A stretch of DNA of 64,000 nucleotides from Linnemannia hyalina (Eukaryota > Mortierellomycota > Mortierellomycetes > Mortierellales > Mortierellaceae): assembly GCA_019671135.1 (NCBI GenBank), contig JAHRHY010000016.1, forward strand, positions 616,501 through 680,500, given 5' to 3'. The notes under the pieces are model-generated. The model was not told the DNA's origin. It made no database searches and saw only the letters and a program-made list of their open reading frames with translations. Shown one piece after another: positions 41,784 through 53,025 of this stretch (positions are counted from its first letter, which is position 1; each line of letters opens with the position of its first letter). A program made the position numbers and the translations under genes.

Positions 41784-44700
41784 TTATTGCAGCCAACTCT
41801 CATGGATCTCGTACAGAACCACCAGACGTGAGGATGCACCATGAAAGTCATACTCGACAATGCTTCGCAACCCAGAGTTGGGCTCAATCGCAATTCTGTC
41901 CATGTACGCGCCGTTGGCAACGTGGGAAGATGCATGACCAAACGCCTCTATACCTCCCTTGTCGTGCTCTGGGGTCCAAGGTTGTTGTTGTTGTTGTTGT
42001 TGGCTTTGACTCTGGCTCTCCTGGAAAAACGTGTAAATGCACTGTTGGTTATATTGTTGTGACAAATATGTGCTAATAGCATTGTCATTGTCGTGGCCGT
42101 CGTTGTTGCTATCATCGTCATCATCACTGTCGCCTTCATCGTCGGACCAGAAGAGGGCGTCTTCTTCCATTTGGTCTTCCACAATGGTTGCAAGAGAAGG
42201 CGAGCGCGAGTGCCGGAAGGTGAGATATCTCGGTTGGTCGCGCATCAATGCCTGCATGACCTTGGGGTGACTCACCCTCTGATGTTTCCAGTCCATGCCT
42301 AATTTTTTTTGTTGTTGTGTTTGTTTGTTTTGTTTTGTCGAGAAGATAAAATGTAGCCCATTATTAATGCAAAGCAAAAAAAGACGCCATGTCAATGTCC
42401 AAGAACAAAAAAAAAAAAGTCGGCATATATTATCATGCATACATACCTGAAAGCATTGACTCAACAGAGCCAGCAGATTCGAGAGGGCCAATAGGACGTT
42501 GTACTCCAGCCTCATCAAAGAAACTGGACTCGTCATAGACTGAATCCACGCGGGGACGAACCCGGGGAATAAACCAGTCCGCCTCATCCGTCTTGAAGTC
42601 GATCATATGCGAGGCCTTGGATGGTGATAGAGTGACAGAAGATGTTGGAGTGGGTAATTGAATGGCTGCAATGTCGTAGAAGTCATTGTCGCTCCGTGTA
42701 CTGCCCAAGGTGCGTCCTTCCGAGATGGATGCACATTGGCCGACAAAGTCGACCATATTCCCTATTCTCAGTAGGAGCTCCTGGCTCACTTCACCGTGAT
42801 ACTGCAAAATAAACGGATCCTAATTAAATGTTCCACAAGACAATAAGCAAAAAAAAAGGACGGCAATGTAAGCATGAAAGATACAATGTTACATGCTAAA
42901 GTACTTCGTCCACAAGCGCCGAGACCTACCTGCAGCAGATCCTGGACAGTTGGTCGTGCTTCAGGGTCCGGAGTCAGACACTTTCGAATGAACATCCACA
43001 TCCCCTCTGACATTCCCATGCCTACAGCCTCCGAGGCCTCACTTGGAAGACACCCACCACTCGGCTTGCTTGTGGTTGGCGACATCTCATCGGCTGTCGA
43101 GGAAATATTGCCAAGGGCTGTTGTATACCTCCAATCGCCATATGAAACCAAAATAGGTGTCTCTGGTCGAGGAGGGCGTCCTTGCGACATCTCAATGCAT
43201 GCTACACCTAGGGCCCAGACATCGACCTCTGTGCTGGCACCAGGCATTGCCTGCGACAGTCTATAGTGTTGCACATCATTCATTTCGTCTCCACCAAGCA
43301 AAAGCGTCGAATCTGGGTGGGTGTCTGAGGGATGGGTAGGCGTGGGCAAAGTCGAAAGATCTGACTCTGGCGCCATCCAACTGGCTGGGAACTCGGACAT
43401 TGTCAATGATCGGCGCCGACGCTTCCGTTCTCCAGCGCCTTCCTTGTGTGACATTATAGCACCGGATCCTCCCAATTTGACATGTCCATCCAACGTCAAC
43501 AAGATATTACTATGAGTTTAGAAGTATGGTAGAAACACGAGATTGTAAGGAAACGTGGGTGGTATTGTTTTCCATTGCGATTTACTCCAGATATGATTTG
43601 ATGCGTCATTGTATACCTTGCTTTAATGTCACCATGGACATGGTCTTTGCTATGAAGGTACGCAAGCCCAAGGAGAATCTGGCTCATGATCCATCCAATC
43701 TCTGATTCCGTCATCGGTCCGTCCGACAGACGAATGAGGTCTGCCACCGAACCTCCGGCACAAAGCTCGAGAGCTATCTGCATGCGGATAGTGTTTCAAA
43801 GTAATGCATTAGTGGGGACGAGTTGTGAGTATCCACTACATTAATCTGGTAAAAACGACTGCACAAAACCAAAGGCCGAGTAATAATAGAGGTTGTTTTT
43901 TTTTTGCTCACCCATAGTTCAGCATCGTTTCGATGGAATCCTAGACTCTTGACCACTTGATTCAATCCACTTGGATTCTCCTTGGTAAATGATGACCGTC
44001 GTTGTTGGACATGCGGATTTTCATTGGGTCCATAATTGACACTTAGGCGGGCGTTGTCGTTGTTGTCGTCGCTGCCGTTGCCGTTGCTGTTGCCGTTGCT
44101 GCCGTGGTCGTTGTTATTGAAAGCGATGGTATATTCTTCGTGGATGGGGTTGGCGAACGACGTATTGCGATCTCCATAGTGATCCACAATCCAGCTGACG
44201 AAATAGTCGATTTCTTCTTGTGGTACCTCGTTGTCCTTGCTGAGTGAAAAAGAGTCCGTTAAGGCTGTAAGGGGTATTTTCTTAATGGCCACGGCGCGGA
44301 AGTTGTCCCAACGATCTATCGCCTTGAATACCGACGAGCCGCTTGAGCTACCATCCAAAGAGGAAGCAGGTAAGCAAAACTTGAAAAAAAAGAGACAAAG
44401 TTTTGCAATGCCATCAGGGAAAGGACAGGTCATACTACCTGCCCCTGCCTTTGCAACAGATATGTAACGGAAAGCAGTGGGATACGAACAGTTGGTTGGT
44501 CACAGGGCATGCACACGCAAAAGTGAGAAGAGGATGCACGAGTAGGCCGTGTTTCTATCTTTTCTGAGTTGACATATGCATATCATGCATGCGTGTTGGA
44601 AGTTGACAAACAAAAGAGAAAAACAACCCCCGCGTGTGGGATGAAAAAGGACGCTGGTATGAAAAAGGAGCTGTAGGAGTCATGAAAAGGCTTACCCATA

Positions 44701-45270
44701 TCCAAGCCGTTCAAGCACCTCAAATCGACCAAAAGGACTATCGATCGCGCATGTTTGTTTGAAGGACGTAGGTGTGGTCGTCGGAGAGGAATTTGTGGTT
44801 GAGTCCGAACAATGGTGGCTAAGAATTGCAATGTTGTCGATAAGCGGCCTGGTTCTTTCCTTTGCGCCTCTGTTCTCAAACACGCCGCCGTTTTCCTGTA
44901 GGTGTTGCTTGTCGTGATCAAACTCGTCTTCCTGCTCCTCCTCCTTGCAGCGCATGCTCGTCATAATAGTCATGGAGCATTCAAGGTGTTCTCCTTTTGT
45001 CTTGCTACTGTTGATGGTTTTATTATCCTCTTTCTGCTTCGCCTTTGGGTGGCCCTGGTTCTGTCGACGAAGAGGTAGGTCCAGGTGACGCGGTCGCAAT
45101 AATATCCGACGGGAGGAGACGTATGATGGTAGTTGAAGTCGCCACCGTCGGACCTGCCGCTGTTGCCGTCTGGGTGGGTATTGTTGTCTCTGAGAGCACC
45201 CGGAGTAAAGGCGATGTTGTGGTTGTAGCAGTTGTTCCTGGATGTCTTCCTCTGGTGTCTGTGGGGCCAT
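41784..45270 (-). CDS. STE20-type protein kinase homologue, probable pseudokinase
   Basis: Minus-strand exons are 44696-45270, 43912-44347, 43617-43777, 42930-43509, 42447-42801 and 41784-42298; total 2,622 nt (873 residues). The kinase domain has an intact glycine loop (LGYGSSGSSVF) and the VAIKK lysine, then a long Asn/Ser-rich insert before ELWIALELCAGGSV. The catalytic loop is HGDIKASN instead of HRDIKxxN, and the DFG motif is replaced by GSG (KLGGSG at 43461-43472), so the magnesium-binding Asp is missing. SWMAPE and DVWALG are present. A Gln/Asp/Ser-rich C-terminal tail of about 300 residues follows. The GDIK/SNIL and CAGGS signatures place it near the STE20/GCK group. Loss of DFG suggests weak or no phosphotransfer and a scaffold or regulatory role (inference). 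Confidence 0.85.
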
Positions 45271-46000
45271 TTCTCGTTCCTGATTGAGTGATACCGATAT
45301 GAGTGGACAGGAAAGGATGACGAGGTTGCAAAGGTGTAGAAGGTTAGACCGGGTCAAGGATGGAGGATGTGAGGGAGCGAGGAAAACGCACCGAGCATAT
45401 AAAAATAAATTGAGCGGGGAGTGGGAGAGAAAAGAATGCAGAAGCTAACGATTGTGCGCGGCCCTTTTACTCGTTTGAATAACGTTTTTGTGAGGGAGTG
45501 GGAGAGAGGCAAGTAGGAGTCTTGAAGTCTTGAGGAGCGGTCGTGCTTAGAGGATGGCAGTGGGGTAAATGGGGAGAGTACATAGAGTGAAGGGAGGGAG
45601 ACGGGAAGAGGGAGAAGGCAAGGAACAGCGAAAGGAAGGAAGGAAGGAAAGAAAGAAGGAAGGGAGAAAGGGATGAAGGACGAGGGGGAGGGAAAGAACT
45701 TCGAAGGAAGGGAGTTGGGGGTTGAGGGATGCGAAGGAAGGAGTGGGTGGGAAGATGAGGAAGAAACAGAGGGAACAGGGTTTAATTCGACAGGGGGCAT
45801 TTGCGCATGTGGGAGTGTAGGGGTATGTGCGAGGCAAACTAAACAAGCACACACACACAAAAGTGATCCCTTTCTTCTCCTTTTGTCCCGTCTCGTCGCC
45901 TCCATGTGGCAAAGGCAAGGGTGTAGGGGTCTCATTTGTTTTAAACCCGGGCCCCAGTGTCCCCCCCTACCCCCTGCCCCCAAACACATGCTTCTGTTAC
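45271..46000. other. Upstream region of the pseudokinase gene
   Basis: Purine-rich on the plus strand at about 45550-45770, so CT-rich on the kinase coding strand. In-frame codons continue upstream of the chosen ATG without another ATG. No independent gene is convincing. Confidence 0.5.
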
Positions 46001-46537
46001 TCAGTTTAATTCAGGGACGCGAGATGGATTGTCTACAACTTCGACGGGTGCTGAGCGAAATGGGGCTCGTCTTGGAACGGCAGGAGGGGTCGTCGACAAC
46101 GGTTGTGATGATGTCACCTTATCTTCAGTTTCTGCAGGTGCAGGTGCAGGTGCGTGGGTTGTTGACGTTGCAGTCTTGTCCACATCTTCCTCCAGCCTTT
46201 CCTGATGGTAGGCAATATTCCGAGAGGAAAACCAGTAACCATGGTCGGGTCGATGCATTTTTACGAAATATGATTCGAGAGATGGGTAGTTTCGATGCCA
46301 AGATATCGTTCGCAGAAGGTTGGATGTGCGTGGTGTGCTGTTGGTATTGGTGATGCCACTTAGAGCCGTGTGACGAAAATCCTCGTCCACCTTTGACACA
46401 CGTAGATCGGACTCTTGGGTGTATTGACTGAACCGAGGCAATGGTGGAAGTGTCGACGTGCGGTGCTGGTGGTAGTGAAGTTGTTGTTGCTGCCGCTGGT
46501 GTTGCTGATGAAAGAGTTCGGACTCCAGTCGCTTCAT
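46001..46537 (-). CDS. Hypothetical protein, partly Gln/His-rich
   Basis: Open minus-strand frame of 178 residues from ATG 46535-46537. The frame is open further upstream, and a CTAG acceptor at 46599-46600 suggests that a first exon may lie beyond, overlapping the leader of the divergent gene starting at 46788. A Gln/His-rich block near the start is followed by a more complex segment with SLESYFVKMHRPDHGYWF and then an Ala/Pro/Thr-rich tail. I recognise no family. It is kept because the middle segment looks like real protein and the frame lacks stops, but it could be spurious. Confidence 0.35.
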   Translation of the reverse strand: MKRLESELFHQQHQRQQQQLHYHQHRTSTLPPLPRFSQYTQESDLRVSKVDEDFRHTALSGITNTNSTPRTSNLLRTISWHRNYPSLESYFVKMHRPDHGYWFSSRNIAYHQERLEEDVDKTATSTTHAPAPAPAETEDKVTSSQPLSTTPPAVPRRAPFRSAPVEVVDNPSRVPELN

Positions 46538-46787
46538 CGATACGGTAAGTGAGCTGGGGGATCCATTGCGGTGACGAGCGACGACCTTGGTCGAATTCCT
46601 AGAAGGCAGGTCTCGAGTTTTCTTTTTCTTATTCCAAGTTGCCCCAACTTTCAATCCAAAGACGACCCAACAAGGAATAGGAATGCTTCGTTCATTTTTT
46701 GTACACTTGCACAAGAGTTCGTCATCATCCTCTCTTCTTTACCGGCGACATTTTTTCCAAATCACCAGCTCACAACGCATAGGAACA

Positions 46788-48005
46788 ATGATCCGATTGT
46801 CAATTCGATGGAAACGATCGCTCACCTTGGCTGTGCTGGCAGCGTGTTTAATATTCGCCCACACAACCGACGCTTTAGGTCAACAGCAACAACAGCAACA
46901 ACAACAGCAACCACCACCACCACCACCACCACCACCACCACAACAACAAGAACAAGGACAGCAACTGCAGCAGCGGAGACACGAGGTCAACACCACAATA
47001 AACGATGTTGAAAAGCGCAAGGAACACAATGACATACCTACTTTTCAAGGGCAAAGTCAGCAACTTTCCCAGATGTGTGTTACCACTTTATCTCGGATCG
47101 GGAGAGACACGACATTAAATAAACGACAATCCGAAGGACAGAGATGGCTTTGCAATGATCGCCCCCAAAGCCAGAGCCCCCACTATCGCCACCCAAGTCT
47201 CCGCCAACACCAATACCAACGAATCACTGCAGCGAGACAACAGAGGCAGCAACAAACACTTGCACATCAGCCTCCCAATCATTTGAACCGGCACTCAAAG
47301 AGGCACTCAACAAAGCCAGAGCACCACAAATGCGCCTCCAACCACGACAAACATAGCACTCATGACAGGCACAGCATTCACAAAGAGCAGAGTAGAAGTG
47401 CAAAAGGGCACCGGGAGAGCATTAAAAAAACCGGACGGCGATCGTTCCTAAAGTCGACATTCCACAAAAAAGGCAGGATATATATGTTGGCTCATCAGGA
47501 TTGGTATACGCAGTACCGTCGGCAGCGTGGACCCGGAGGTGTGATGCGCAAATTAACACTAGATAATACACGGCGGCGGAAAGCAATAATCACCCTCCTG
47601 CCGTCGCCTTATTCTGGCGTAAACAGTCGATTGAATAGCGGCAGTGGCGGTGGCAACAACAATAGGCATGATCTCAGCAATGGATATGGTTCAATCGAGG
47701 ATGGTTCCGGCAGCAATGCGAAGGATATCGGTCCAAAAGGCGACAGAGGTGGAAAAGGAAAAGAGGCGGACGACGATGGCGGCGACATTGATCTGGCAGG
47801 AGCAAAGGAGGATTTTCCGGATGGAGCGATGGGGACGATTCAGGCGGTGAAGCGACCAACCTTCGTGGGTATAGCAGAGCCAGTATCGCGTCAACACCGT
47901 GGCCTCATTCCCAAAGCGAGGTCGCCGGGCTCTCGGCTGTCGCCTTGGCTGCTGCAGCTGGCCATATCAACAATTGTCACGCCTCTTTTTCTCACATATA
48001 TGTAG
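46788..48005 (+). CDS. Candidate secreted, GPI-anchored Gln/His-rich protein
   Basis: 405 residues with no intron needed. Residues 1-31 form a classical signal peptide: a basic start (IRLSIRWKR), a hydrophobic core (LTLAVLAACLIFA), and a likely cleavage after DALG. Mature sequence begins with polyGln and polyPro runs (encoded by CAA and CCA repeats), then long His/Lys/Arg/Ser-rich stretches. The last 20 residues are hydrophobic (WLLQLAISTIVTPLF) after a small-residue segment, as in GPI-attachment signals. A cell-wall or surface role is inferred. An upstream in-frame ATG at 46683 would give a mitochondrial-like N-terminus; I prefer 46788 because of the signal peptide. Confidence 0.6.
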   Translation: MIRLSIRWKRSLTLAVLAACLIFAHTTDALGQQQQQQQQQQPPPPPPPPPPQQQEQGQQLQQRRHEVNTTINDVEKRKEHNDIPTFQGQSQQLSQMCVTTLSRIGRDTTLNKRQSEGQRWLCNDRPQSQSPHYRHPSLRQHQYQRITAARQQRQQQTLAHQPPNHLNRHSKRHSTKPEHHKCASNHDKHSTHDRHSIHKEQSRSAKGHRESIKKTGRRSFLKSTFHKKGRIYMLAHQDWYTQYRRQRGPGGVMRKLTLDNTRRRKAIITLLPSPYSGVNSRLNSGSGGGNNNRHDLSNGYGSIEDGSGSNAKDIGPKGDRGGKGKEADDDGGDIDLAGAKEDFPDGAMGTIQAVKRPTFVGIAEPVSRQHRGLIPKARSPGSRLSPWLLQLAISTIVTPLFLTYM

Positions 48006-48492
48006 ACTCCTATACCCTCAATTATTACCAATCCAGTTGTCTAGTTGTTAAAGTAAAAGTCGCGCCTGTCATGGGTGTGGATCCATCACGAGGGTGTTGT
48101 TGTTTGCTGGTCTTGGATTGATAGGGTGAGACTCCAGTCCGAAGTGGAATCCAAGAAAAAATATTCGCCGTCAAAAATGGTGACAAGGACAAAGCCGTGC
48201 TAGCCAACGAAGTGTTGGAGGTGTCACAGGTGGGTCTCTTGGCACAGGGCCTTTTGGCCGTTTTACGCCTACTTGCTTGTCTCCTTGTCTCCTTGTCTCC
48301 TTTTCTATGTTTTATTCTTTCCTTGTTTCCTATTTTCCTTCTTCGTTTTCAACCCCTTGCATATTTTCCTTCACGACCAACCCTTGCTTTCCACTTTTCA
48401 CTCTCATCGCACTCAACAAACCGCTGCACAGACAAACGCAACAACGGACCGACGCCCAATAGCATCGTCGTTGCAAGAACAGAGCCAGAGAG
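48006..48492. other. Intergenic region and leader of the CNT transporter gene
   Basis: Contains a CT-rich tract (48245-48400) before the transporter start. No gene recognised. Confidence 0.5.
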
Positions 48493-50426
48493 ATGTCTCA
48501 ACAGTACCCATTTACGGTTGATGATGAAAAGCTCGATTACATAGAGTCTCAACCTCCAAGCGATGTAGAAGACTTTGCTGAAGAACAGTGCTCGGATGAC
48601 AACCACAGCGATCTTGCCTATTACAACAACGACGGCAGCAACCATGGCAGCACCAACTCACCCACGAATAAAATCAACGACGAAAAACGCCACAGTAACA
48701 GCGCTAACAGCGGATATCATCACAACAGAGATTCGTCCATTGCAGAGTCATATCATGGTCGCTTCCCATTCTATCACCGCAACAAAACGAACTTTCATCA
48801 CCTGTTGGCTTTTTTGGTCTGTACTGGTCTCTTCATCCCTGCTGTTGTGATCCACAAGGAAGGAAACGTGCTCGTCCTTTCCCTTCTCTATGGCGCTATT
48901 GTCTGGTGGCTGTTTGTGCAACACCTACCCAAAGGAACTATTGCAAGACCCGTTGGAGCTGTTTGGAACGCCGGAGCCGATTTGCTGAGCAGGTTGCCTG
49001 TCTGGCTAGTACGAGCTGTTGGATATGGCGTTCCTCCCTTGGCCTTGATACTTACAGCCGCCTTGCGTCCTGACGACTCTCACGGAACTCGAGTCCAGCG
49101 CTTGATTAGTTGTCTTGGACTCGTCGTCCTTCTCAGCATCACAATCTTGTGCTCCAAGGTATTTTTTAGTCAATGCGTTTTGAGTTTGCATTAACAAGCA
49201 ACTAATTTTGTTGTTGCACAAAAAAAAGGTAACTAACACCAATAACACAATGCGTTCGCTAGAATCGCAGTGCCATCTCGTGGAAAATTGTGTGGACGGG
49301 GATCTTTATGCAGTACATCCTTGGTCTGCTCATTATCCGCTGGTCAGTCGGCTACAATGTCTTCCAGTTTATTTCCCAACAAGCAGAAAACTTTCTCGGA
49401 TATGCCGGCCAGGGCCGTGAGTTCATCTTTGGCCCCAACTATCTCACCTTTGAAGGCGCACAAATCCCATTTGAGAGCTCCTTTGCGGTCTCGGTCCTGC
49501 CAGCCATCATCCTCTTTGCCGCCGTGATCCAGTGCCTTTATTTCTACAACATTGTCCAGTCTGTCGTTGCCGGTATGGCCAAGCTCGTTATTCACATTAT
49601 CGATATCTCGGGAGTTGAGTGTGTTGCCGCCTGTGCCGCTCCCTTTGTCGGAATGTCGGAGGCTGCGATGCTGGTCGGCCCGTTTGTCTCTCAAATGACT
49701 GAGGCCGAGTTGCACCAGGTCTTGACTTCTGGTTTCGCAACCATCTCAGGATCGGTGTTCCTGGGCCTTTTGACGTTTGGTGCCGATGCCACGGCATTAT
49801 TGACGTGCTGTATGATGTCTGTTCCCTGTGCCATTGTGATATCCAAGATCCGTTTCCCTGAGGAGGAGGTTCCTTTGACAAAGGGAACCGCCGTCGCCCC
49901 AGCCTACAAGGATCGCGAGTCGAACGCCATTCACGCCATCTCGAACGGCGCCATCTTTGGTATCAAGTTGTGTATTGTTATTATTGCTGTATTGTTGGCA
50001 GTCATCTCGTTGCTGGGTCTTGCCAATGGTTTCCTGGGCTGGATCTTTCACTTTTACGGGGTGGAGATTTCGATCCAAAAGATTGCATCCTGGGTGCTCT
50101 ATCCCCTGGCTTGGTTGATCGGGATCCCCTCTCAAGATCTGATGGTGTCTGCCGAAGCCATGGGCATCAAGTTCATCCTGAACGAATTTGCAGCTTTTGC
50201 ATCGTTTACCCAGATTCAGGACACGGTGCACCCTCGAACAAAGCTGCTGACAACCTATGCGATGGCGTCCTTTGCCAACATCGGAAGTATCGGAACCCAG
50301 ATCTCGTTATTCTTGACCCTGGCCCCAGACCGTGCCGATGCCATCGCCAGATTGTCGTTCTCTGCCTGTATGTCCGGTGCAGTGTCAACTCTTATCTCTG
50401 CCTGCATTGCCGGCATTGTCTCTTGA
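48493..50426 (+). CDS. Concentrative nucleoside transporter (SLC28/CNT family)
   Basis: Proton- or sodium-coupled uptake of nucleosides across the plasma membrane. Exons are 48493-49158 and 49263-50426, 1,830 nt (609 residues), like animal CNTs and longer than bacterial NupC. The first ~100 residues are cytosolic, Asp/Asn/Ser-rich. They are followed by about a dozen hydrophobic segments. Family marks include the Nucleos_tra2 core with EAAMLVGPFVSQMTEAELHQVLTSGFATISGSV, and the substrate-binding segment ILNEFAAFASF (NEFVAY in many homologues). The gene converges with the DUF1294-like gene, 84 bp between stop codons. Confidence 0.95.
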
Positions 50427-50510
50427 ACACTTTATTCAATTTTTTTTTTTTTAATTCCTTTTTGTAAATATCCATTCTGAGTGATAATGAAAGCGATCTT
50501 TATTAATTAC

Positions 50511-51246
50511 TTACAGATAAAACTGCACGATAACCGCCAGCCAAAAGATGTTGACAAACGACGCTGCGACAAGATTCCGAAAGAACTTGGGATCGCTTCC
50601 ACCAAACCCATACCCTAAAAAAAAAAAAAAAAAAAAAAGGAGGATTGTTCGTTTTGTCAGTTTGAACTATTGTTGAAGTAGGAAAATAGCGGGGCCAAAA
50701 AAATAAATCATTGGCAGACAGAAAATACTTACAAAATGTGGCAAACCACGCTCCAAATACTCCAGAGAGGATCGTGAAGCGAAGGATATCGCCATCGGCG
50801 ATTCTAAGAAAGGCAACGGAGCTTTGGCGGCGAGAGCGGATCATGACGAGAAAGGAAGTGAAGAAGTTTATGAGTGCGATCGAGGCAAAGACAACTACGC
50901 TCCAGAATCCAACTGCGCCTTAAAAAATGGGAAAAGGGTATAGGTGAGTGACTATAACACGAAGTTCAAATTGTTGCAAAATCTGGAGAAAAAAAATGAC
51001 GCTAGGTAGAGATGGATGTATACCTTTGGGGTCGCTAGTTTTGGCGACAAAGAGACGCCAAATGAAGATGGCAAGGAGGGCAAGGAGGACGAAAAACATA
51101 TCCTGGAAGGGTTTGGCGTCCTTGTTTTCCTTGAGGAGTTGCTCTGACTTTTGGAAGACCTCGGAGTTGAGAAAGGAGCTCCCGGGGCCTCGCTTCTGTT
51201 TGGGACCTTTGGGGGCCTTTTGTGGTTTCGGGGCCTTGTTCACCAT
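50511..51246 (-). CDS. Small multi-pass membrane protein, DUF1294-like
   Basis: Minus-strand exons are 51024-51246, 50733-50918 and 50511-50614, 513 nt (170 residues). The N-terminus is very Lys/Pro-rich (KAPKPQKAPKGPKQKRG), followed by about five hydrophobic segments: FFVLLALLAIFIW, VVVFASIALINFFTSFLVM, a segment around FTILSGVFGAWFATF, and a C-terminal one. The order of a helix, a short basic turn, an R(I/L)A.G..LR stretch, a Gly-rich helix and a final helix resembles DUF1294. That match is from memory and moderate at best. Function unknown. Its start lies 406 bp from the stop of the KH gene, same strand. Confidence 0.7.
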
Positions 51247-51651
51247 TTTATCCTTATATTTGTAGTGTTGTGTAGTGTTGTGATTGTCTGTTGGTTGTTG
51301 GCAAGAAGCGAGACAGAAGAACGGAAGAAAGACAGAAACGGAGATGATGTTGCTTCTTTTCTTTTTGATGATGAAGCAGAAAGAAATGGCAAACCCCGAG
51401 AGAAGACGAATAAAAAAAATCCTCCACGTGACACGAAATGAATCGGCAGGCAACCAACCATCCATCGACACCTCACTCACTCTCGCACAGGCAAGAATAA
51501 AGAAATATTGAGCACTAGACAAACCCTCTTCGCTATCTTTTGTTTATTTGGTTATTGTCTTTTTTTCATTGAACACTGCTTTGGGCTTCAGGGTAGAAAA
51601 CACGACATGAAGTTAAGAGAAAACTATGTATGCGTGTGCGTGTGGGGTCTC

Positions 51652-53025
51652 TTAGATTTGCTGACGGTCCTTCTCGCTCTCAAGACGCGAATACAACAAA
51701 TAAATGGCCATCTGGTTCGACTCTGGAGTGCCAGTGATAGTGACCAAACGCTCGTCACCGGACTTGTTGGGTTGGTCGGCAATGGAGATCTGTGATCCGG
51801 ACGTCTTGCGGATTTCGTTAATCTTGGATCCACCCTTGCCGATAACGCTTCCAACCATGTCGTTGGGAATAAAGATCTGCTGAGCTTGTGTGTGCGCGGC
51901 AGAACCTGAAGAGGCACCATATTCCTGAGTGTAAGGGGCCATCGGACCTGCGTGAAGGTGTGATCCAAAACCTCCTGAGCCACTGCCACTGTAGAAAGAT
52001 GAGTGAGCACTGCCGCCACCGTGACGAGATGATCCGTGTCCTCCCATGGCTCCACCAGCTCCGTAGGCGTCGCGGGAGACAGGTTTGTAATGTACAGTGT
52101 TTGCGCTGCCGTAGCGATCCCGCTCCGTCTTCTCCTCCAGAATCAGTCCAATATGGTAAACAGCAATGTGGATCGCATCAGGGACTCCGATGACGGAAAC
52201 AACGCGTTCGGTGGAGTTGGGTAGTAATTCCTCCAAGGCCGTGATTCGAGCTCCCGAAGCCTCCTGCACCTCCTTGATCTTGGATCCGCCCTTGCCAATC
52301 ACCGATCCCATCTTGTGGTTACCGGCCAAGATGCGTATGGTTGTTGACTCTGACTCTGGTTCTACATCTGCTCCAGCTTGCTCGGCAATTGTTGTTTTAG
52401 CAATCAAAGAAAACGCCTAATAAGTTCGATTAAAGACGAGATGACGTTATTACTATCGATATCCAGAAAATGATTGGAGACAAAGTATCAATGTAAAAAC
52501 AGTAGAGGGAAAGTGAAGTAAAAGGACGAACCTTGGCAACGGCATCCAATGGTCCGACAACAGTCAAGACACGCTCAGTAGCTCCGGGGATCATTTCCGA
52601 AATATTAACCCTAGCCCCAGAGAGTTCGCGAATCTCTTTGACATTCTTGCCTGACTTGCCAATAATCACGCCAGCTTCCTTGGTCGACACAAGGGCGCGG
52701 ATCGTCGTTGCAGGAGGCGTTTCATCATCATCAATTTCGCTCATCTTGACTATGAAAATATGTTGAAATTAGTGTGAGAAGGCAAGGTGAGTTCAGCCAT
52801 GGATATTAGAGCAAAGAATAGGCAAGTACAAAGGCAAAGAACACAGTGGCACTTACTATCGTCGGATGTCTCGCGACGATGCAGCGGCCTCTGGGGGGCA
52901 TCAGGATTGGCGTCATTCATGGCGTGGCGTTTGTGCCGGCGACTTTCCAAGTCCAAGTCTTGAGCGTCTGGTTCATCGGAGGACAGAGCGCGCTTTCTCT
53001 CTTGTTGAGTGGTACTTTCTGACAT
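51652..53025 (-). CDS. Triple KH-domain RNA-binding protein (Pbp2/Hek2/Rnc1, PCBP-like)
   Basis: Binds pyrimidine-rich single-stranded RNA and acts in mRNA localisation or stability in related fungi. Minus-strand exons are 52857-53025, 52532-52749 and 51652-52416, 1,152 nt (383 residues). KH1 has the GxxG loop IIGKSGKNVKEI, KH2 VIGKGGSKIKEV and KH3 VIGKGGSKINEI, in the 1-2-long linker-3 spacing of PCBP proteins. The linker between KH2 and KH3 is Gly/Ser/His-rich. The N-terminus is charged with a KRALSSDEPD-type stretch that may hold a nuclear signal. Introns lie just before KH1 and between KH1 and KH2. Confidence 0.95.
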
